A stretch of DNA of 64,000 nucleotides from Paractinoplanes polyasparticus. Its GTDB lineage: Bacteria; Actinomycetota; Actinomycetes; Mycobacteriales; Micromonosporaceae. Shown piece by piece: positions 44,698-54,407 of the stretch. The notes under the pieces are model-generated. The model did not search any database. It was not told the origin of the DNA and saw nothing but the letters and a program-made list of their open reading frames with translations. Location of the stretch: positions 103,749-167,748 of the forward strand of contig NZ_JAHWFK010000011.1 of NCBI RefSeq assembly GCF_019710575.1. Reading direction: 5' to 3'. The position numbers were made by a program, and so were the translations under genes. How positions within the stretch are numbered: the stretch's first letter is position 1; each line of letters begins with the position of its first letter.

Positions 44698-45372
44698 CTA
44701 CTCCTTGGGCGGCTTGGCCGGGGCATACCGCGGCACGTACTCCTGACCGGTGAGCTTCTGGATCTCGGTCATCACCTCGTCGGTGAGCTCGCGCAACGCC
44801 GTGCGGTCGTCGGACCGGCCGACGGTCGAGATCGGCTCGCCGAACCGGACGGTGACGACACCGCGCGCCGGCCTGGGCAGCAGCTGACCGATGGGCTGGA
44901 CCTTGTCGGTGCCGAGCATGCCGACCGGGACGATCGGCACCCCGGCCGCCACCGAGAGCCGGGCCACGCCGGTGCGGCCGCGGTAGAGCCTCCCGTCGGG
45001 CGAGCGGGTGCCCTCGGGGTAGAGCGCGACCGCGTCACCGGACTTGAGGACGGGAATGGCGCCGTCGAACGCCGTGAGCGCGGCCCGTCCGCCGCCGCGG
45101 GCCACCCGGATGGCGCCGAGCCCGTGCATCAGGCTGCGGTTGAACCAGCCCTTGACGCCCGTGCCGTCGAAGTACTCCTCCTTCGCCCAGAAGGCGAGGT
45201 GACGGGGCACCACCGAGCCGAGGAAGAGCTCGTCGGCGACCGAGAGGTGGTTGCCGGCGAACACCACGCCACCGGTCCGGGGGATGTGCTCGAGGCCCTC
45301 GACGTGGGGACGCCAGCCGAGCATCATCGCGTTGCCGACCGTGAACTTGCCGATCGTGTAGAGCAGCGGCAA
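44698..45372 (-). CDS. 1-acylglycerol-3-phosphate acyltransferase (PlsC family)
   Basis: A 224-residue acyltransferase of phospholipid synthesis or lipid modification. The HX4D catalytic motif is in FAGNHLSVADELF (about residues 40-52), with the second block YPEGTRSPDG (glycerol-phosphate binding), and the third IVPVGMLGTD. TTG start at 45372 is well supported: GGAGGAA sits 6-7 nt upstream and no other start gives family-like residues. Three bp between its stop and that of the convergent photolyase gene. Confidence 0.88.
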   Translation of the reverse strand: MPLLYTIGKFTVGNAMMLGWRPHVEGLEHIPRTGGVVFAGNHLSVADELFLGSVVPRHLAFWAKEEYFDGTGVKGWFNRSLMHGLGAIRVARGGGRAALTAFDGAIPVLKSGDAVALYPEGTRSPDGRLYRGRTGVARLSVAAGVPIVPVGMLGTDKVQPIGQLLPRPARGVVTVRFGEPISTVGRSDDRTALRELTDEVMTEIQKLTGQEYVPRYAPAKPPKE

Positions 45373-45521
45373 CTGGGGTTCCTCCGGGGACAGGCGTGCG
45401 CACGAAAATGTGGGGGGCGCGGTCAGGTTATCGGACGGAAACGCGGAAGTCCTCGTCGAGCCGACCGACCGGCCCGAACATTCGTCACAGTTGTGCGGAA
45501 TATCCGGACCGGCCGCCGATT

Positions 45522-48500
45522 TCAGACCGCCTTCGAGACCTGAACTGTTACCTGATCTCCGTCGCCGACCTCGCCGGCGAAGCCCTCGGCGCCCGCGTCG
45601 GCGAGCGTCACCGACGTCGCCAGCGTCTCGCCGCCGACGAAGTCACGGTGCGCCTCGACCGCTGCCCGCACCGGCCCGGCCGCCGAGACGACCAGCGCGA
45701 TCCGGTCCGAGACGTCGAAGCCGGCGTCGCGGCGGGCCTGCTGCACGACCCGGATGACGTCGCGGGCCAGGCCCTCAGCCGCCAGTTCCGGGGTCACCGC
45801 CGTGTCGAGCACGACGACGCCGGCGCCGCCCGGCAGCGGCGCCGAGTTCTCAACGTCGGCCGCCACCAGCTTCAGCTCGTACTCACCCTCGCGCAGCGTG
45901 ACGCCCGCGGCCACCGGCGCGCCGTCGACCAGCTGCCAGTCGCCGGCCTTGACCGCCTTGATGACCTGCTGCACCTGCTTGCCGACCCGGGGGCCGAGCG
46001 CCCGCGGCACGACGGTCAGGACCTGCTCGGAGGAGGCGGCCACGTCGTCGGTGAGGACGACCTCCTTGACGTTGACCTCGTCGGCCACCAGGTCGGCCAG
46101 GCCGGCCAGAGCCGCGGCGTCGGCGGTGGCCACCGTGAGCTTGGCCAGCGGCAGCCGCACGCGCAGGCCCCGCGCCTTGCGCAGCGAGAGCGCGGCCGAG
46201 GCCACGTCGCGGATCGCGTCCATCGACGCCACCAGCTCGTGGTCGGACGGGAAGGCCGACGCGTCGGGCCAGTCGGTCAGGTGCACCGAGCGTTCGCCGG
46301 TCAGACCGCGCCAGATCTCCTCGGTGGTCAGCGGCGCGAGCGGCGCCACCACCCGGCACAGGGTCTCGAGCACGGTGGCCAGGGTGTCGAACGCGTCGGC
46401 GTCGCCCTGCCAGAAACGGTCGCGCGACCGGCGTACGTACCAGTTGGTCAGCGCGTCGAGGTAGGACCGGACCGAGGCGGCGGCGCCCGAGATGTCGTAC
46501 TCGTCCATCTGGTTCTGGACGTCGGTGACCAGCTCGCCCGTCTTGGCCAGGATGTAGCGGTCGAGCAGGTGCTGCGAGTCGGTGCGCAACTTCGCTTCGT
46601 GGGCGGAGGCGTTCGCGTACAGGCTGAAGAAGTACCAGACGTTCCACAGCGGCAGCAGGACCTGGCGCACCGAGTCGCGGATGGCCACCTCGGTGACCGG
46701 CATGTCCCCGCCCCGCAGCACCGGCGACGACATCAGCATCCAGCGCATCGCGTCCGAGCCGTGGGTGTCGAAGACCTGGTAGACGTCGGGGTAGTTGCGC
46801 AGCGACTTGGACATCTTGCGGCCGTCCTCGCCGAGCAGGATGCCGTGGCTGAGGCAGTTGCGGAACGCCGGCCGGTCGAACAGCGCGGTGGCCAGCACGT
46901 GCATGGTGTAGAACCAGCCCCGGGTCTGGCCGATGTACTCGACGATGAAGTCGCCCGGGTAGTGGTGCTCGAACCAGTCCTTGTTCTCGAACGGGTAGTG
47001 CACCTGGGCGAACGGCATCGACCCCGACTCGAACCAGCAGTCGAGCACCTCGGGCACCCGGCGCATGGTCGACTGCCCGGTCGGGTCGTCCGGGTTGGGG
47101 CGGGTCAGCTCGTCCACGTACGGGCGGTGAAGGTCCTCGATCTTGACGCCGAAGTCGCGCTCGAGCTCTTCGAAGGAGCCGTAGATGTCGACCCGCGGGT
47201 AGGTGGGGTCGTCCGACTTCCAGACCGGGATCGGCGAGCCCCAGAACCGGTTGCGCGAGATCGACCAGTCGCGGGCGTTGGCCAGCCACTTGCCGAACGA
47301 GCCGTCCTTGATGTGGGCCGGCGTCCAGGTGATCTCCTGGTTGAGCTCGACCATGCGGTCGCGGAACTTCGTCACGGCCACGAACCACGACGACACCGCC
47401 TTGTAGACCAGCGGCGTGTCGCAGCGCCAGCAGTGCGGGTACGAGTGCGTGTACCCCTCGTGGCGCAGGACTTTGTTCTCTTCCTTGAGACGGGCGATGA
47501 TCGGCTTGTTGGCGTCGAACACCTGCGTGCCCTGCCAGTCCGGCACGAGCGCGGTGAAGCGCGTGTGCTCGTCGACGGTCACCACGGTCGGGATGCCGGC
47601 CGCGTTGCAGACGTTCTGGTCGTCCTCGCCGAAGGCCGGCGCCTGGTGGACGACGCCGGTGCCGTCCTCGTCGCTCACGTAGTCGGCCGCGAGCACCTGG
47701 AACGCGTTCGGTCCGCCCTTCTCGACCAGGAAGTCGAACATCGGGGTGTACCGGCGGCCGGCCAGCTCGCTGCCGAGGATCGTGCCGACCGGTGTCCAGC
47801 CCTCGAGCTCCTTCGCGTACGAGGGTGTCCTCGACGCTCCCATGATGAGCCGCTTCCCGTCCTTCTCCAGGATCGCGTACTCCAGGGACGGGCCGACTGC
47901 GAGCGCGAGGTTGGACGGCAGCGTCCACGGCGTCGTGGTCCACACCGCGATGTCCTCGCCCGTCTCCAGGCGGAAGGTGACCGTCAGCGCTGGGTCGGTG
48001 CGGTCCCGGTAGACGTCATCCATCCGGGTCTCGGTGTTCGACAGCGGGGTCTCGCACCGGAAACAGTAGGCCAGGACGCGGAAGCCCTCGTAGACCAGAC
48101 CCTTGTCGTGCAGGGTCTTGAACGCCCACATGACCGACTCCATGTAACTGGGGTCGAGGGTCTTGTAGTCGTCGGCGAAGTCGACCCAGCGGGCCTGCCG
48201 GGTGACGTAGCGCTCCCAGTCCTTGGTGTAGGCGAGCACCGACGTACGGCAGGCCTCGTTGAACTTGTCGATGCCGAGCTCGACGATCTGGGCCTTGGTG
48301 CTGATGCCCAGCTGCTTCTCGGCCTCGACCTCGGCCGGCAGCCCGTGCGTGTCCCAGCCGAAGCGGCGCTCCACGCGCTTGCCGCGCATGCTCTGGTAGC
48401 GCGGGACGAGGTCTTTCACGTAGCCGGTGAACAGGTGCCCGTAGTGCGGCAGACCGTTGGCGAACGGCGGGCCGTCGTAGAAGACGTACTCGTTGGCGCC

Positions 48501-48641
48501 GTCCCGCCCGGCCGGGCGCTGCTCGACGGATGCCTCGAAGGTCTTGTCGGCCGCCCAGTGATCGAGGACCGCGCGCTCGACGGCGGGCAGGTCGGGGCTG
48601 GCCGGCACGCCCGTGGCGTCGGTGTGCTTCGGATAGGCCAT
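45522..48641 (-). CDS. ileS: Isoleucyl-tRNA synthetase
   Basis: A 1039-residue class Ia synthetase charging tRNA-Ile. The HIGH-like motif is [13 protein letters not shown] (about residues 60-72), KMSKS is in [13 protein letters not shown], with the editing (CP1) domain between and anticodon-binding plus C-terminal domains after. It is the long, eukaryote-like type common in actinobacteria, which is often less sensitive to mupirocin. A translational T-box precedes it. ATG at 48641 with GAGGGG 11 nt upstream, inside the T-box sequestrator. Confidence 0.97.
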   Translation of the reverse strand: MAYPKHTDATGVPASPDLPAVERAVLDHWAADKTFEASVEQRPAGRDGANEYVFYDGPPFANGLPHYGHLFTGYVKDLVPRYQSMRGKRVERRFGWDTHGLPAEVEAEKQLGISTKAQIVELGIDKFNEACRTSVLAYTKDWERYVTRQARWVDFADDYKTLDPSYMESVMWAFKTLHDKGLVYEGFRVLAYCFRCETPLSNTETRMDDVYRDRTDPALTVTFRLETGEDIAVWTTTPWTLPSNLALAVGPSLEYAILEKDGKRLIMGASRTPSYAKELEGWTPVGTILGSELAGRRYTPMFDFLVEKGGPNAFQVLAADYVSDEDGTGVVHQAPAFGEDDQNVCNAAGIPTVVTVDEHTRFTALVPDWQGTQVFDANKPIIARLKEENKVLRHEGYTHSYPHCWRCDTPLVYKAVSSWFVAVTKFRDRMVELNQEITWTPAHIKDGSFGKWLANARDWSISRNRFWGSPIPVWKSDDPTYPRVDIYGSFEELERDFGVKIEDLHRPYVDELTRPNPDDPTGQSTMRRVPEVLDCWFESGSMPFAQVHYPFENKDWFEHHYPGDFIVEYIGQTRGWFYTMHVLATALFDRPAFRNCLSHGILLGEDGRKMSKSLRNYPDVYQVFDTHGSDAMRWMLMSSPVLRGGDMPVTEVAIRDSVRQVLLPLWNVWYFFSLYANASAHEAKLRTDSQHLLDRYILAKTGELVTDVQNQMDEYDISGAAASVRSYLDALTNWYVRRSRDRFWQGDADAFDTLATVLETLCRVVAPLAPLTTEEIWRGLTGERSVHLTDWPDASAFPSDHELVASMDAIRDVASAALSLRKARGLRVRLPLAKLTVATADAAALAGLADLVADEVNVKEVVLTDDVAASSEQVLTVVPRALGPRVGKQVQQVIKAVKAGDWQLVDGAPVAAGVTLREGEYELKLVAADVENSAPLPGGAGVVVLDTAVTPELAAEGLARDVIRVVQQARRDAGFDVSDRIALVVSAAGPVRAAVEAHRDFVGGETLATSVTLADAGAEGFAGEVGDGDQVTVQVSKAV

Positions 48642-48830
48642 GGTCGGCGGTTCCCCTCATAGCAGTCGTCATCAGACTGCGAGGACGAGCGTTCAGCCCG
48701 CGGTACCACCTCGCTTGACGGATCTCTCCGCCCGCTCAATTCCTTTGGCCGCCGCCAGCCGGTTCTACTGAGACCGCCAGGTCTGTTCTTCCGGAAGCTC
48801 CCCGGTGATGGCCGGATCGTCGCCTGCGCA
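48642..48830 (-). promoter_or_regulatory. Translational T-box riboswitch (isoleucine)
   Basis: The T-box sequence AGGTGGTACCGCG lies at 48711-48699 (minus). A stem I region with GGCCATCACCGGGGAGC puts the specifier ATC (Ile) at 48809-48807. Minus-strand CCTCGC (48684-48679) can pair with GCGAGG (48714-48709) in the T-box, the anti-sequestrator, or, extended to CCTCGCAG, with CTGC-N3-GAGG (48665-48655) that contains the Shine-Dalgarno, the sequestrator. Uncharged tRNA-Ile should favour the first and open translation. Confidence 0.9.
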
Positions 48831-48836
48831 CAGACA

Positions 48837-48842
48837 ACGATA
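48837..48842 (-). promoter_or_regulatory. -10 element of the ileS T-box transcript
   Basis: TATCGT on the minus strand, 7 nt before the inferred T-box 5' end. Same hexamer as the trpS attenuator promoter. Confidence 0.4.
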
Positions 48843-48859
48843 CCGGCCCTCCCGAATTT

Positions 48860-50383
48860 TCAGCGCCGCGGGGCGGCCAGGGTGGTGCTCCAGAGCGACG
48901 CGCCCTCACGGTCGCGCAGGTGCACGGTGAACGCCCTGGTCCCGGCGTCGATCTCGACCTCGCCGAAGTGCTGGAAGCCGTCGGCCGGGGACGTGTTGGC
49001 GACCGGCGGGGCGTTCACGAAGGCGGTTCGGGGGCCGAACGTGCCGTCCAGGGCGTTGGGACCGAACGCGCCCGCATGCGCAGGGCCGGAGACGAACTCC
49101 CAGAACGGCGTGAAGTCCTGGATCGCCGCCCGGACCGGGTCGTAGTGGTTGGCCTGCGTGTAGTGCACGTCGGCGGTCAGGAAGACGATGCCGGTCACGC
49201 CGTGCCGGTGCGCCGACTGCAGCACCTGGGCGAACTCGAGCTCACGGCCCTTCGGCGCGCCCGGGTCGCCCTGGGCCACCCCTTCCTGGGCGGCCGCGCC
49301 GTCCGGCACGACCAGGCCGATCGGCAGGTCGTTGGCGATCACCTTCCAGGTCGCCTTCGACTCCCGCAGGCCGCGGATCAGCCACTGCCGCTGCTCGCGG
49401 CCGAGCAGGCCGCGCGCCGGGTCCGCGTACGTGTTGCCGTCGTTGGCGTCCTTGAACGTGCGCATGTCGAGCACGAAGATGTCCAGGAGCGGCCCGTACG
49501 AGATCTTGCGGTGCACCGGCCCTTCGCGGAAGGGCGTCGGCACCCACTCGTGGTACGCCTGCCGCGCCCGCTCGGCCAGCACATCCACCCGCTTCTCGGT
49601 GTAGCGGGCGTCGTCCAGGATCTCGCCGGGGTACCAGTTGTTGGTGACCTCGTGGTCGTCCCACTGGTTGATCTGCGGCACCTCGGCGGCGAACGCCCGG
49701 TAGGCCGGGTCGAGCAGGTTGTAGGCGTACTGCCCGCGGTACTCCGTCAGCGTCTCGGCCACCTTGAGCTTCTCCTCGGTGACCACGTTGCGCCAGATCC
49801 GCCCGTCGGGCAGCGTCACGGTCTCGCTCAGCGGCCCGTCGGCGTACACGGTGTCTCCGCTGTGCAGCAGGAAGTCCGGCTGGCGGCGGCGCATCGACTC
49901 GAAGAGCTTCAAGCCGCCGTACGCGGGATCGATGCCCCAGCCTTGGCCGACCACATCGCCGGTCCAGACGAACCGGACGCCCTTGCGGCCCGCCGTACGC
50001 AATGACCCGCTCACCGGAGCGCCGAACAACCCCGGGCGGTCCAGGCTCTCGGCCCGCACCCGGTAGTGGATGCGCTCACCCGCGGGCAGCCCGCGCAGCG
50101 TCAGCTTGCCGGTGAAGTCGGAGCCGGGGGTGACGATCGGGCCGCGCAGCACCCGCGAGCCCCGGAAGTCGGGCCGCTTGCTGACCTGCACCCAGAGCCG
50201 CCCGGGCCGGTCGGCGCGACTCCACACCACGGCCGAGTTGCCGACGGGGTCGCCGCTCTGGACGCCGTGGGTGAGGACGGGCCGGGAGCCGGCCCAGGAG
50301 AACGCGGGCGCGCCGCCGGCCAGGCTGACGACGCCGCCGGCGACTCCGGCCCGGAGCAGATTCCGTCGTGAGATCGAGGTCAT
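48860..50383 (-). CDS. phoD: Tat-exported alkaline phosphatase D (PhoD)
   Basis: A 507-residue secreted phosphodiesterase/phosphatase. The Tat signal is SRRNLLRAGVAGGVVSLAGG (twin Arg). The catalytic core has VWTGDVVGQGW, LLHSGDTVYAD, INQWDDHEVTNNWYPGE and VFLTADVHYTQAN, which supply the metal-binding Asp/His/Asn residues of PhoD. Likely function is phosphate scavenging from phospho-esters outside the cell; no PHO-box was identified. Followed upstream by a decayed copy of itself. Confidence 0.93.
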   Translation of the reverse strand: MTSISRRNLLRAGVAGGVVSLAGGAPAFSWAGSRPVLTHGVQSGDPVGNSAVVWSRADRPGRLWVQVSKRPDFRGSRVLRGPIVTPGSDFTGKLTLRGLPAGERIHYRVRAESLDRPGLFGAPVSGSLRTAGRKGVRFVWTGDVVGQGWGIDPAYGGLKLFESMRRRQPDFLLHSGDTVYADGPLSETVTLPDGRIWRNVVTEEKLKVAETLTEYRGQYAYNLLDPAYRAFAAEVPQINQWDDHEVTNNWYPGEILDDARYTEKRVDVLAERARQAYHEWVPTPFREGPVHRKISYGPLLDIFVLDMRTFKDANDGNTYADPARGLLGREQRQWLIRGLRESKATWKVIANDLPIGLVVPDGAAAQEGVAQGDPGAPKGRELEFAQVLQSAHRHGVTGIVFLTADVHYTQANHYDPVRAAIQDFTPFWEFVSGPAHAGAFGPNALDGTFGPRTAFVNAPPVANTSPADGFQHFGEVEIDAGTRAFTVHLRDREGASLWSTTLAAPRR

Positions 50384-50436
50384 GACTCTGATACCTATCG
50401 ATCCCGAATGGCCTCCCGGTGGCCGTGCCCTGAACT

Positions 50437-51443
50437 TCAGGGTGGCAACGTCACCGACCACAGATTCACGCCGTCGCGGTCGCGCAGGCTGACCTTGAAC
50501 TCGCGCGTCTCGGCGTCGATCTCGACCTCGCCGAAGTGCTGGAAGCCCACGGCCGGCGAGGTGAAGGGCGCGGGCGGAGCGTGCTGGAAGACGGCCCGTG
50601 GGCCGAACGTGCGGTCCAGGGGGAACGGGCCGAACGCGCCCGCGTGCGCCGGGCCGGAGACGAACTCCCAGAACGGCGTGAAGTCCTGGACCGCCGCGCG
50701 GGCCGGACGTAGTGGTGCGCGGCGGTGTAATGCACGTCGGCGGTCAGGAACACGATGCCGGTCACGCCGTGCCGGTGGGCCGACCGAAGCACCTGAGCGA
50801 ACTCGAGCTCGCGGCCCTTGGGCGCCCGGGTCACGCTGGGCCACACCCTCCTGGGCGGCCGGTCTGTCCGGCACGACCAGCCCGAGCGGCGTGTCGTTGG
50901 CGATCACCTTCCACGTCGCGCGGGACTCGCGGAGGCCGTTGATCAGCCAGGCCCGCTGGGCGGCGCCGAGCAGGCCGCGCGCCGGATCGGCGTGGGCCCG
51001 CGCAGCCAGCACATCCACCCGCTTCTCGGTGTAGCGCGGGTCGTCCAGAATCTCCCCCGGGTACCAGTTGTCGGCGACCTCGTGGTCGTCCCACTGGTTG
51101 ATCTGGGGCACCTCGGCCACGAATCGGCGGTACGCGTCGTCGAGCAGGTTGTAGGCGTACTGCCCCCGGTGCTCGCGCAGCGTCTCGGCCACCTTGGACT
51201 TCTCCTCGGTGACCAGATTCCGCCGGACCCGGCCGTCGGGCAGCGTCACCGTCCCGGTCAACGGCTCGTCGGCATAGACCGCGTCTCCGCTGTGCAGCAG
51301 GAAGTCGGGCCGCCGCCGGCGCATCGATTCAAAGATCGATCGAGGCTGCGCGAGAGCGCGGGCGCGCTGCCGGCCAGGCCGGCCACACCACCCACGACGC
51401 CGAGGCCGAGCAGGCCGCGCCGGGTCATCGGGGTCATGGCCAT
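50437..51443 (-). pseudogene. Decayed phoD paralogue
   Basis: A second PhoD broken in at least four places. A Tat signal (MTRRGLLGLGVVGGVAGLAG, start near 51443) is joined out of frame to the FESMRRRRPDFLLHSGD segment, with about 130 residues lost. About 44 residues are missing in frame between VDVLAARA and HADPARGLL. Two frameshifts flank PKGRELEFAQVL ... FLTADVHYTAAHHY, which reads in another frame. The ends and several motifs (NQWDDHEVADNWYPGE) are intact. It lies directly upstream of phoD on the same strand, so the pair arose by tandem duplication. Confidence 0.9.
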
Positions 51444-51457
51444 ATGCGGCTGCATCC

Positions 51458-51463
51458 TAGACT
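51458..51463 (+). promoter_or_regulatory. -10 element for a leaderless mRNA (ArsR-type gene)
   Basis: TAGACT, 7 nt, then the GTG at 51471. Confidence 0.55.
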
Positions 51464-51470
51464 GCACCCC

Positions 51471-52484
51471 GTGATCCGCATCGAGATCGATGAGCCCACG
51501 CTGTCGCGCACGAGGATCGCGATCAACCCGTTGGCCGAGGTCGCCTGCAGCCTCTTTCTGCTGGAACGCAACCCGGGCGGGGTGCCGTGGCCCTACGACG
51601 GGTGGGCCCGCCGCACCCGCGAGATCCTGCGTCGTGACCCGGCCACCGGCCCGGTCTCGCTCTATCTGAACCTTCCGTCGGTCTCGCCCGATTTCCTCTG
51701 CCCGCCGCCGGACAGCCCGATGCCCACCATCGGCGAGCAGCTCGACCAGCTCCGGGCGACCCCGCCCGAGGTGATCACAAGCGAGTTCGCCAAGCACTAC
51801 CCGGACGGCTCGCTGCCGGAGTTGATGCGGCCGTTCCGCGACGATCAGCGGGCGGCTCTCGGCCGGCTCGCGGACGGCGTTCAGGCATATTGGGACGCGG
51901 CGATCGCGCCCTACTGGCCGGCCATGCGGTCCGCCCTCGACGAAGAGGTGCTGCTGCGCGCCCGGGCGCTGGCCGCCGACGGCCCCGACGCGCTGCTCTC
52001 CCGGCTGCACGACCGGATCCGCTGGGAACGGCCGGTACTCACCCTGGTCAAGTCGCTCGACCAGTCGTTCGAGGCAGTCAACCAGCGGCTTCTGCTCGTC
52101 CCGCTGATCTTCTCGCGGGGCGCGCTGCTGTGCTCGGGCGACCAGCCCGACCTCATCATGGTCACCTACCAGTCGCGGGGCTCGGCGGTGCTGACCGAGA
52201 CGCCCGCGTCCCCTCTGGCGGACGACCGCCTGGCCATCCTGGTCGGTCGCGGCCGGGCCGGAGTGCTCCGCGCGTTGACCGTGCCGGCCACCACGACCGG
52301 GCTCTCCACTGCCCTGGGCCTGGCCCCCAGCACGGTGTCCGAACATCTCGCCGGCCTGCTCGCCGCCGGGGTCGTCCACCGCCGGCGGGTGGGGCGCCGG
52401 GTTCTCTACGGTCTGGAACCCGCGGGAACGGCTCTGGTGACCCTGCTGGGCGAGGATTCGGCCCGCACCGAATTCGTTTCGTAG
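51471..52484 (+). CDS. ArsR-type transcriptional regulator with large N-terminal domain
   Basis: A 337-residue regulator. Residues 1-250 are a ligand- or partner-binding region of the DUF5937 kind (IEIDEPTLSRTRIAINPLAEV at the start). A winged helix-turn-helix is at the C-terminus: ILVGRGRAGVLRALTVPATTTGLSTAL then PSTVSEHLAGLLAAGVVHRRR. It precedes an ABC exporter by 29 bp and probably represses it in response to the exported compound. GTG start supported by the -10 7 nt upstream; 27 bp separate it from the phoD pseudogene's start. Confidence 0.87.
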   Translation: MIRIEIDEPTLSRTRIAINPLAEVACSLFLLERNPGGVPWPYDGWARRTREILRRDPATGPVSLYLNLPSVSPDFLCPPPDSPMPTIGEQLDQLRATPPEVITSEFAKHYPDGSLPELMRPFRDDQRAALGRLADGVQAYWDAAIAPYWPAMRSALDEEVLLRARALAADGPDALLSRLHDRIRWERPVLTLVKSLDQSFEAVNQRLLLVPLIFSRGALLCSGDQPDLIMVTYQSRGSAVLTETPASPLADDRLAILVGRGRAGVLRALTVPATTTGLSTALGLAPSTVSEHLAGLLAAGVVHRRRVGRRVLYGLEPAGTALVTLLGEDSARTEFVS

Positions 52485-52500
52485 GCGGCCGCCGCTCCCC

Positions 52501-52506
52501 TACGGT
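52501..52506 (+). promoter_or_regulatory. -10 element for a leaderless mRNA (ABC ATPase gene)
   Basis: TACGGT, 7 nt, then the ATG at 52514. Confidence 0.5.
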
Positions 52507-52513
52507 TCGGGCC

Positions 52514-53494
52514 ATGGGGAGCACCTACGCCATCGAGGCGGACGATCTGCGTCGGACCTACCGGGCGCGCACGGGCTGGCTGAAACCGAAGCGCACCGAG
52601 GTCGAGGCCGTCCGCGGGGTGACCTTCACGGTCGGCCGCGGCGAGCTGTTCGGGCTGCTCGGGCCCAACGGCGCCGGCAAGACCACCACCATCAAACTGC
52701 TGAACACCCTGCTGATCCCCACCTCCGGCTCGGCCCGGGTGTGCGGCCACGACGTGGAGCGGGAGACCCGGGAGGTACGGCGGCGGATCGGCTACGTCTT
52801 CGGCGGCGACCGCGGGCTCTACGACCGGCTGTCCGCCCTGGACAACCTGCGCTACTTCGCCGAGCTGTACGGGGTGGCGCCGCGCGACCAGAAGCGGCGC
52901 ATCGCCGAACTGCTCGACCTGGTGGGGCTGGCCGGGCGGGAACGGGAACGGGTCGAGGGCTACTCGCGCGGCATGCGGCAGCGGCTGCACATCGCACGCG
53001 GGCTGCTGCACTCGCCCGACGTGCTCTTCCTCGACGAGCCGTCGATCGGGGTCGACCCGGTGGCCGCCCGCGAGCTGCGCCGCACGGTCGCCGACCTGGC
53101 CTCGACCGGCACGACGGTGCTGCTCACCACCCACTACATGGCCGAGGCGGACGAGCTCTGCGACCGGATCGCGGTGATCGCCGACGGGAGCATCCAGGCG
53201 CTGGGCACACCGGCCGAGCTGCGGCGGCGGGCCGAAGGCCGGCGGGTGGTCGAGGTCGAGGCGTACGGGGTGCCAGAGAGCGCGGTAGACGCGTTGCGCG
53301 ACCTGCCCGGCGTACGGGAAACGGCAGTCGAGGCCCGAGGCGCGCTGCAGTTGCTGACCGTCCACTCCGACGCGCACGTGGACGTGCAGAGTGACGTGCT
53401 GCGGGAGCTGGCCGGGATCCGCCTCGGCCGGGTGGACAGCCGGGAGCCGACCCTCGAGGACGCGTACGTCGCGATCGTGAGTGCCGCGGCATGA
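52514..53494 (+). CDS. ABC transporter ATP-binding protein (ABC-2 exporter)
   Basis: A 326-residue ATPase. Walker A GPNGAGKTTT (about 57-66), signature YSRGMRQRL, Walker B VLFLDEPSIG, switch histidine in LLTTHYMAEAD. A C-terminal DrrA-type domain follows. It likely powers export of a drug, lipid or other small molecule with the two permeases. Its stop overlaps the first permease's ATG (ATGA). A TACGGT hexamer 7 nt before the ATG suggests an additional leaderless transcript besides read-through from the regulator. Confidence 0.92.
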   Translation: MGSTYAIEADDLRRTYRARTGWLKPKRTEVEAVRGVTFTVGRGELFGLLGPNGAGKTTTIKLLNTLLIPTSGSARVCGHDVERETREVRRRIGYVFGGDRGLYDRLSALDNLRYFAELYGVAPRDQKRRIAELLDLVGLAGRERERVEGYSRGMRQRLHIARGLLHSPDVLFLDEPSIGVDPVAARELRRTVADLASTGTTVLLTTHYMAEADELCDRIAVIADGSIQALGTPAELRRRAEGRRVVEVEAYGVPESAVDALRDLPGVRETAVEARGALQLLTVHSDAHVDVQSDVLRELAGIRLGRVDSREPTLEDAYVAIVSAAA

Positions 53495-54261
53495 ACACCC
53501 TGCGCATGCTGGCCATCGGCACGCTGCTGCACGCCAAGCAGATCAGCCGGTCCCCGTTCGAGATCGCGATCGCCCTCGTCGTCCCGGTGGTGCAGGCCAC
53601 CCTGGCCGTCTACCTGTTCCGTTCCAGCGGCGAGCAGCACCGGTTGCTCGAAGCCGCGGTCGGCGCCGGCGTGATGGGCGTCTGGTCGTCGGTCCTCTTC
53701 GGCTCGGGTGGCGCGATCCAGAGCCAGCGCTGGCAGGGCACCCTCGAAATGATCATGCTGGCCCCGCGGCGCCCGGTGCTCGTGATCCTGCCCATCACGA
53801 TCGCCACCGGCCTCACCGGCACCTACGCGTTGCTGGCGACCCTGGCCTGGGGGCGGCTTCTGTACGGGATCAGGCTCGACTTCGCGCACCCGGTCGCCTT
53901 CGTCGTGGCCGCGGTCGTCTGCGTGGTCGCGCTCGGCCTGTTCGGCCTGCTGCTGGCGGCGACGTTCGTGCTGATGCGCAACGCCAACGCCCTGGCCAAC
54001 ACGCTCGAATACCCGGTGTGGCTGGTCTCCGGCATGCTCGTGCCGATCACCGTGCTGCCGTCGTGGACCGCGCCGATCGCGGCCGTGCTGCCCACCACCT
54101 GGGGCGCCCGGGCTCTGCGCGAAGCCACCAGCGGCGGCCCGGTCTGGCCGTCGGTCGGCATCTGCCTCGGCATCAGCCTGCTCTGCCTCGCCCTGGGCGC
54201 CCTGTCCCTGACCCACGTCGAGCGCCGGGCCCGGGCCGCTGCCACCCTGGCCCTGGCATGA
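53491..54261 (+). CDS. ABC-2 type permease, first subunit
   Basis: A 256-residue membrane protein with about six hydrophobic segments, starting with the cytoplasmic MNTLRMLAIGTLLHAKQISRS, and the ABC-2 landmark LEYPVWLVSGMLVPITVLP. Translationally coupled to the ATPase gene by ATGA. Probably forms a heterodimer with the next permease. Confidence 0.88.
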   Translation: MNTLRMLAIGTLLHAKQISRSPFEIAIALVVPVVQATLAVYLFRSSGEQHRLLEAAVGAGVMGVWSSVLFGSGGAIQSQRWQGTLEMIMLAPRRPVLVILPITIATGLTGTYALLATLAWGRLLYGIRLDFAHPVAFVVAAVVCVVALGLFGLLLAATFVLMRNANALANTLEYPVWLVSGMLVPITVLPSWTAPIAAVLPTTWGARALREATSGGPVWPSVGICLGISLLCLALGALSLTHVERRARAAATLALA

Positions 54262-54407
54262 CCGGCCCCCACCGGAACCGCCCTCGCTTCCACCCTCTGA
54301 GCCCCTTCCACACGCTCCGTTCCCTCTCCCCCTCTTCTCAGCTCTCCACCTGTTCGCTGACCGCTTCTCCAGCCCTGCGCGACCGCGGGACGAAAGGGCC
54401 ACACCCC
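54262..54407 (+). other. C/T-rich, G-poor spacer between permease genes
   Basis: A 146-bp spacer. About 54280-54380 is strongly pyrimidine-rich on the plus strand with few G residues (CTCCGTTCCCTCTCCCCCTC and similar). An mRNA like this is suitable for Rho loading and would reduce expression of the second permease when translation lags. No gene or hairpin seen. Confidence 0.45.

Noticed and set aside
45396..48662. A 1088-codon plus-strand open frame
   Set aside because: Antisense to ileS; composition rich in Arg/Val/Gly/Asp as expected for a shadow of high-GC coding sequence, with no domain.
50437..51324. Intact second phosphatase of 295 residues
   Set aside because: The open frame lacks the signal and first third, has a 44-residue internal deletion, and reads through a frameshifted block of unrelated Arg-rich sequence.
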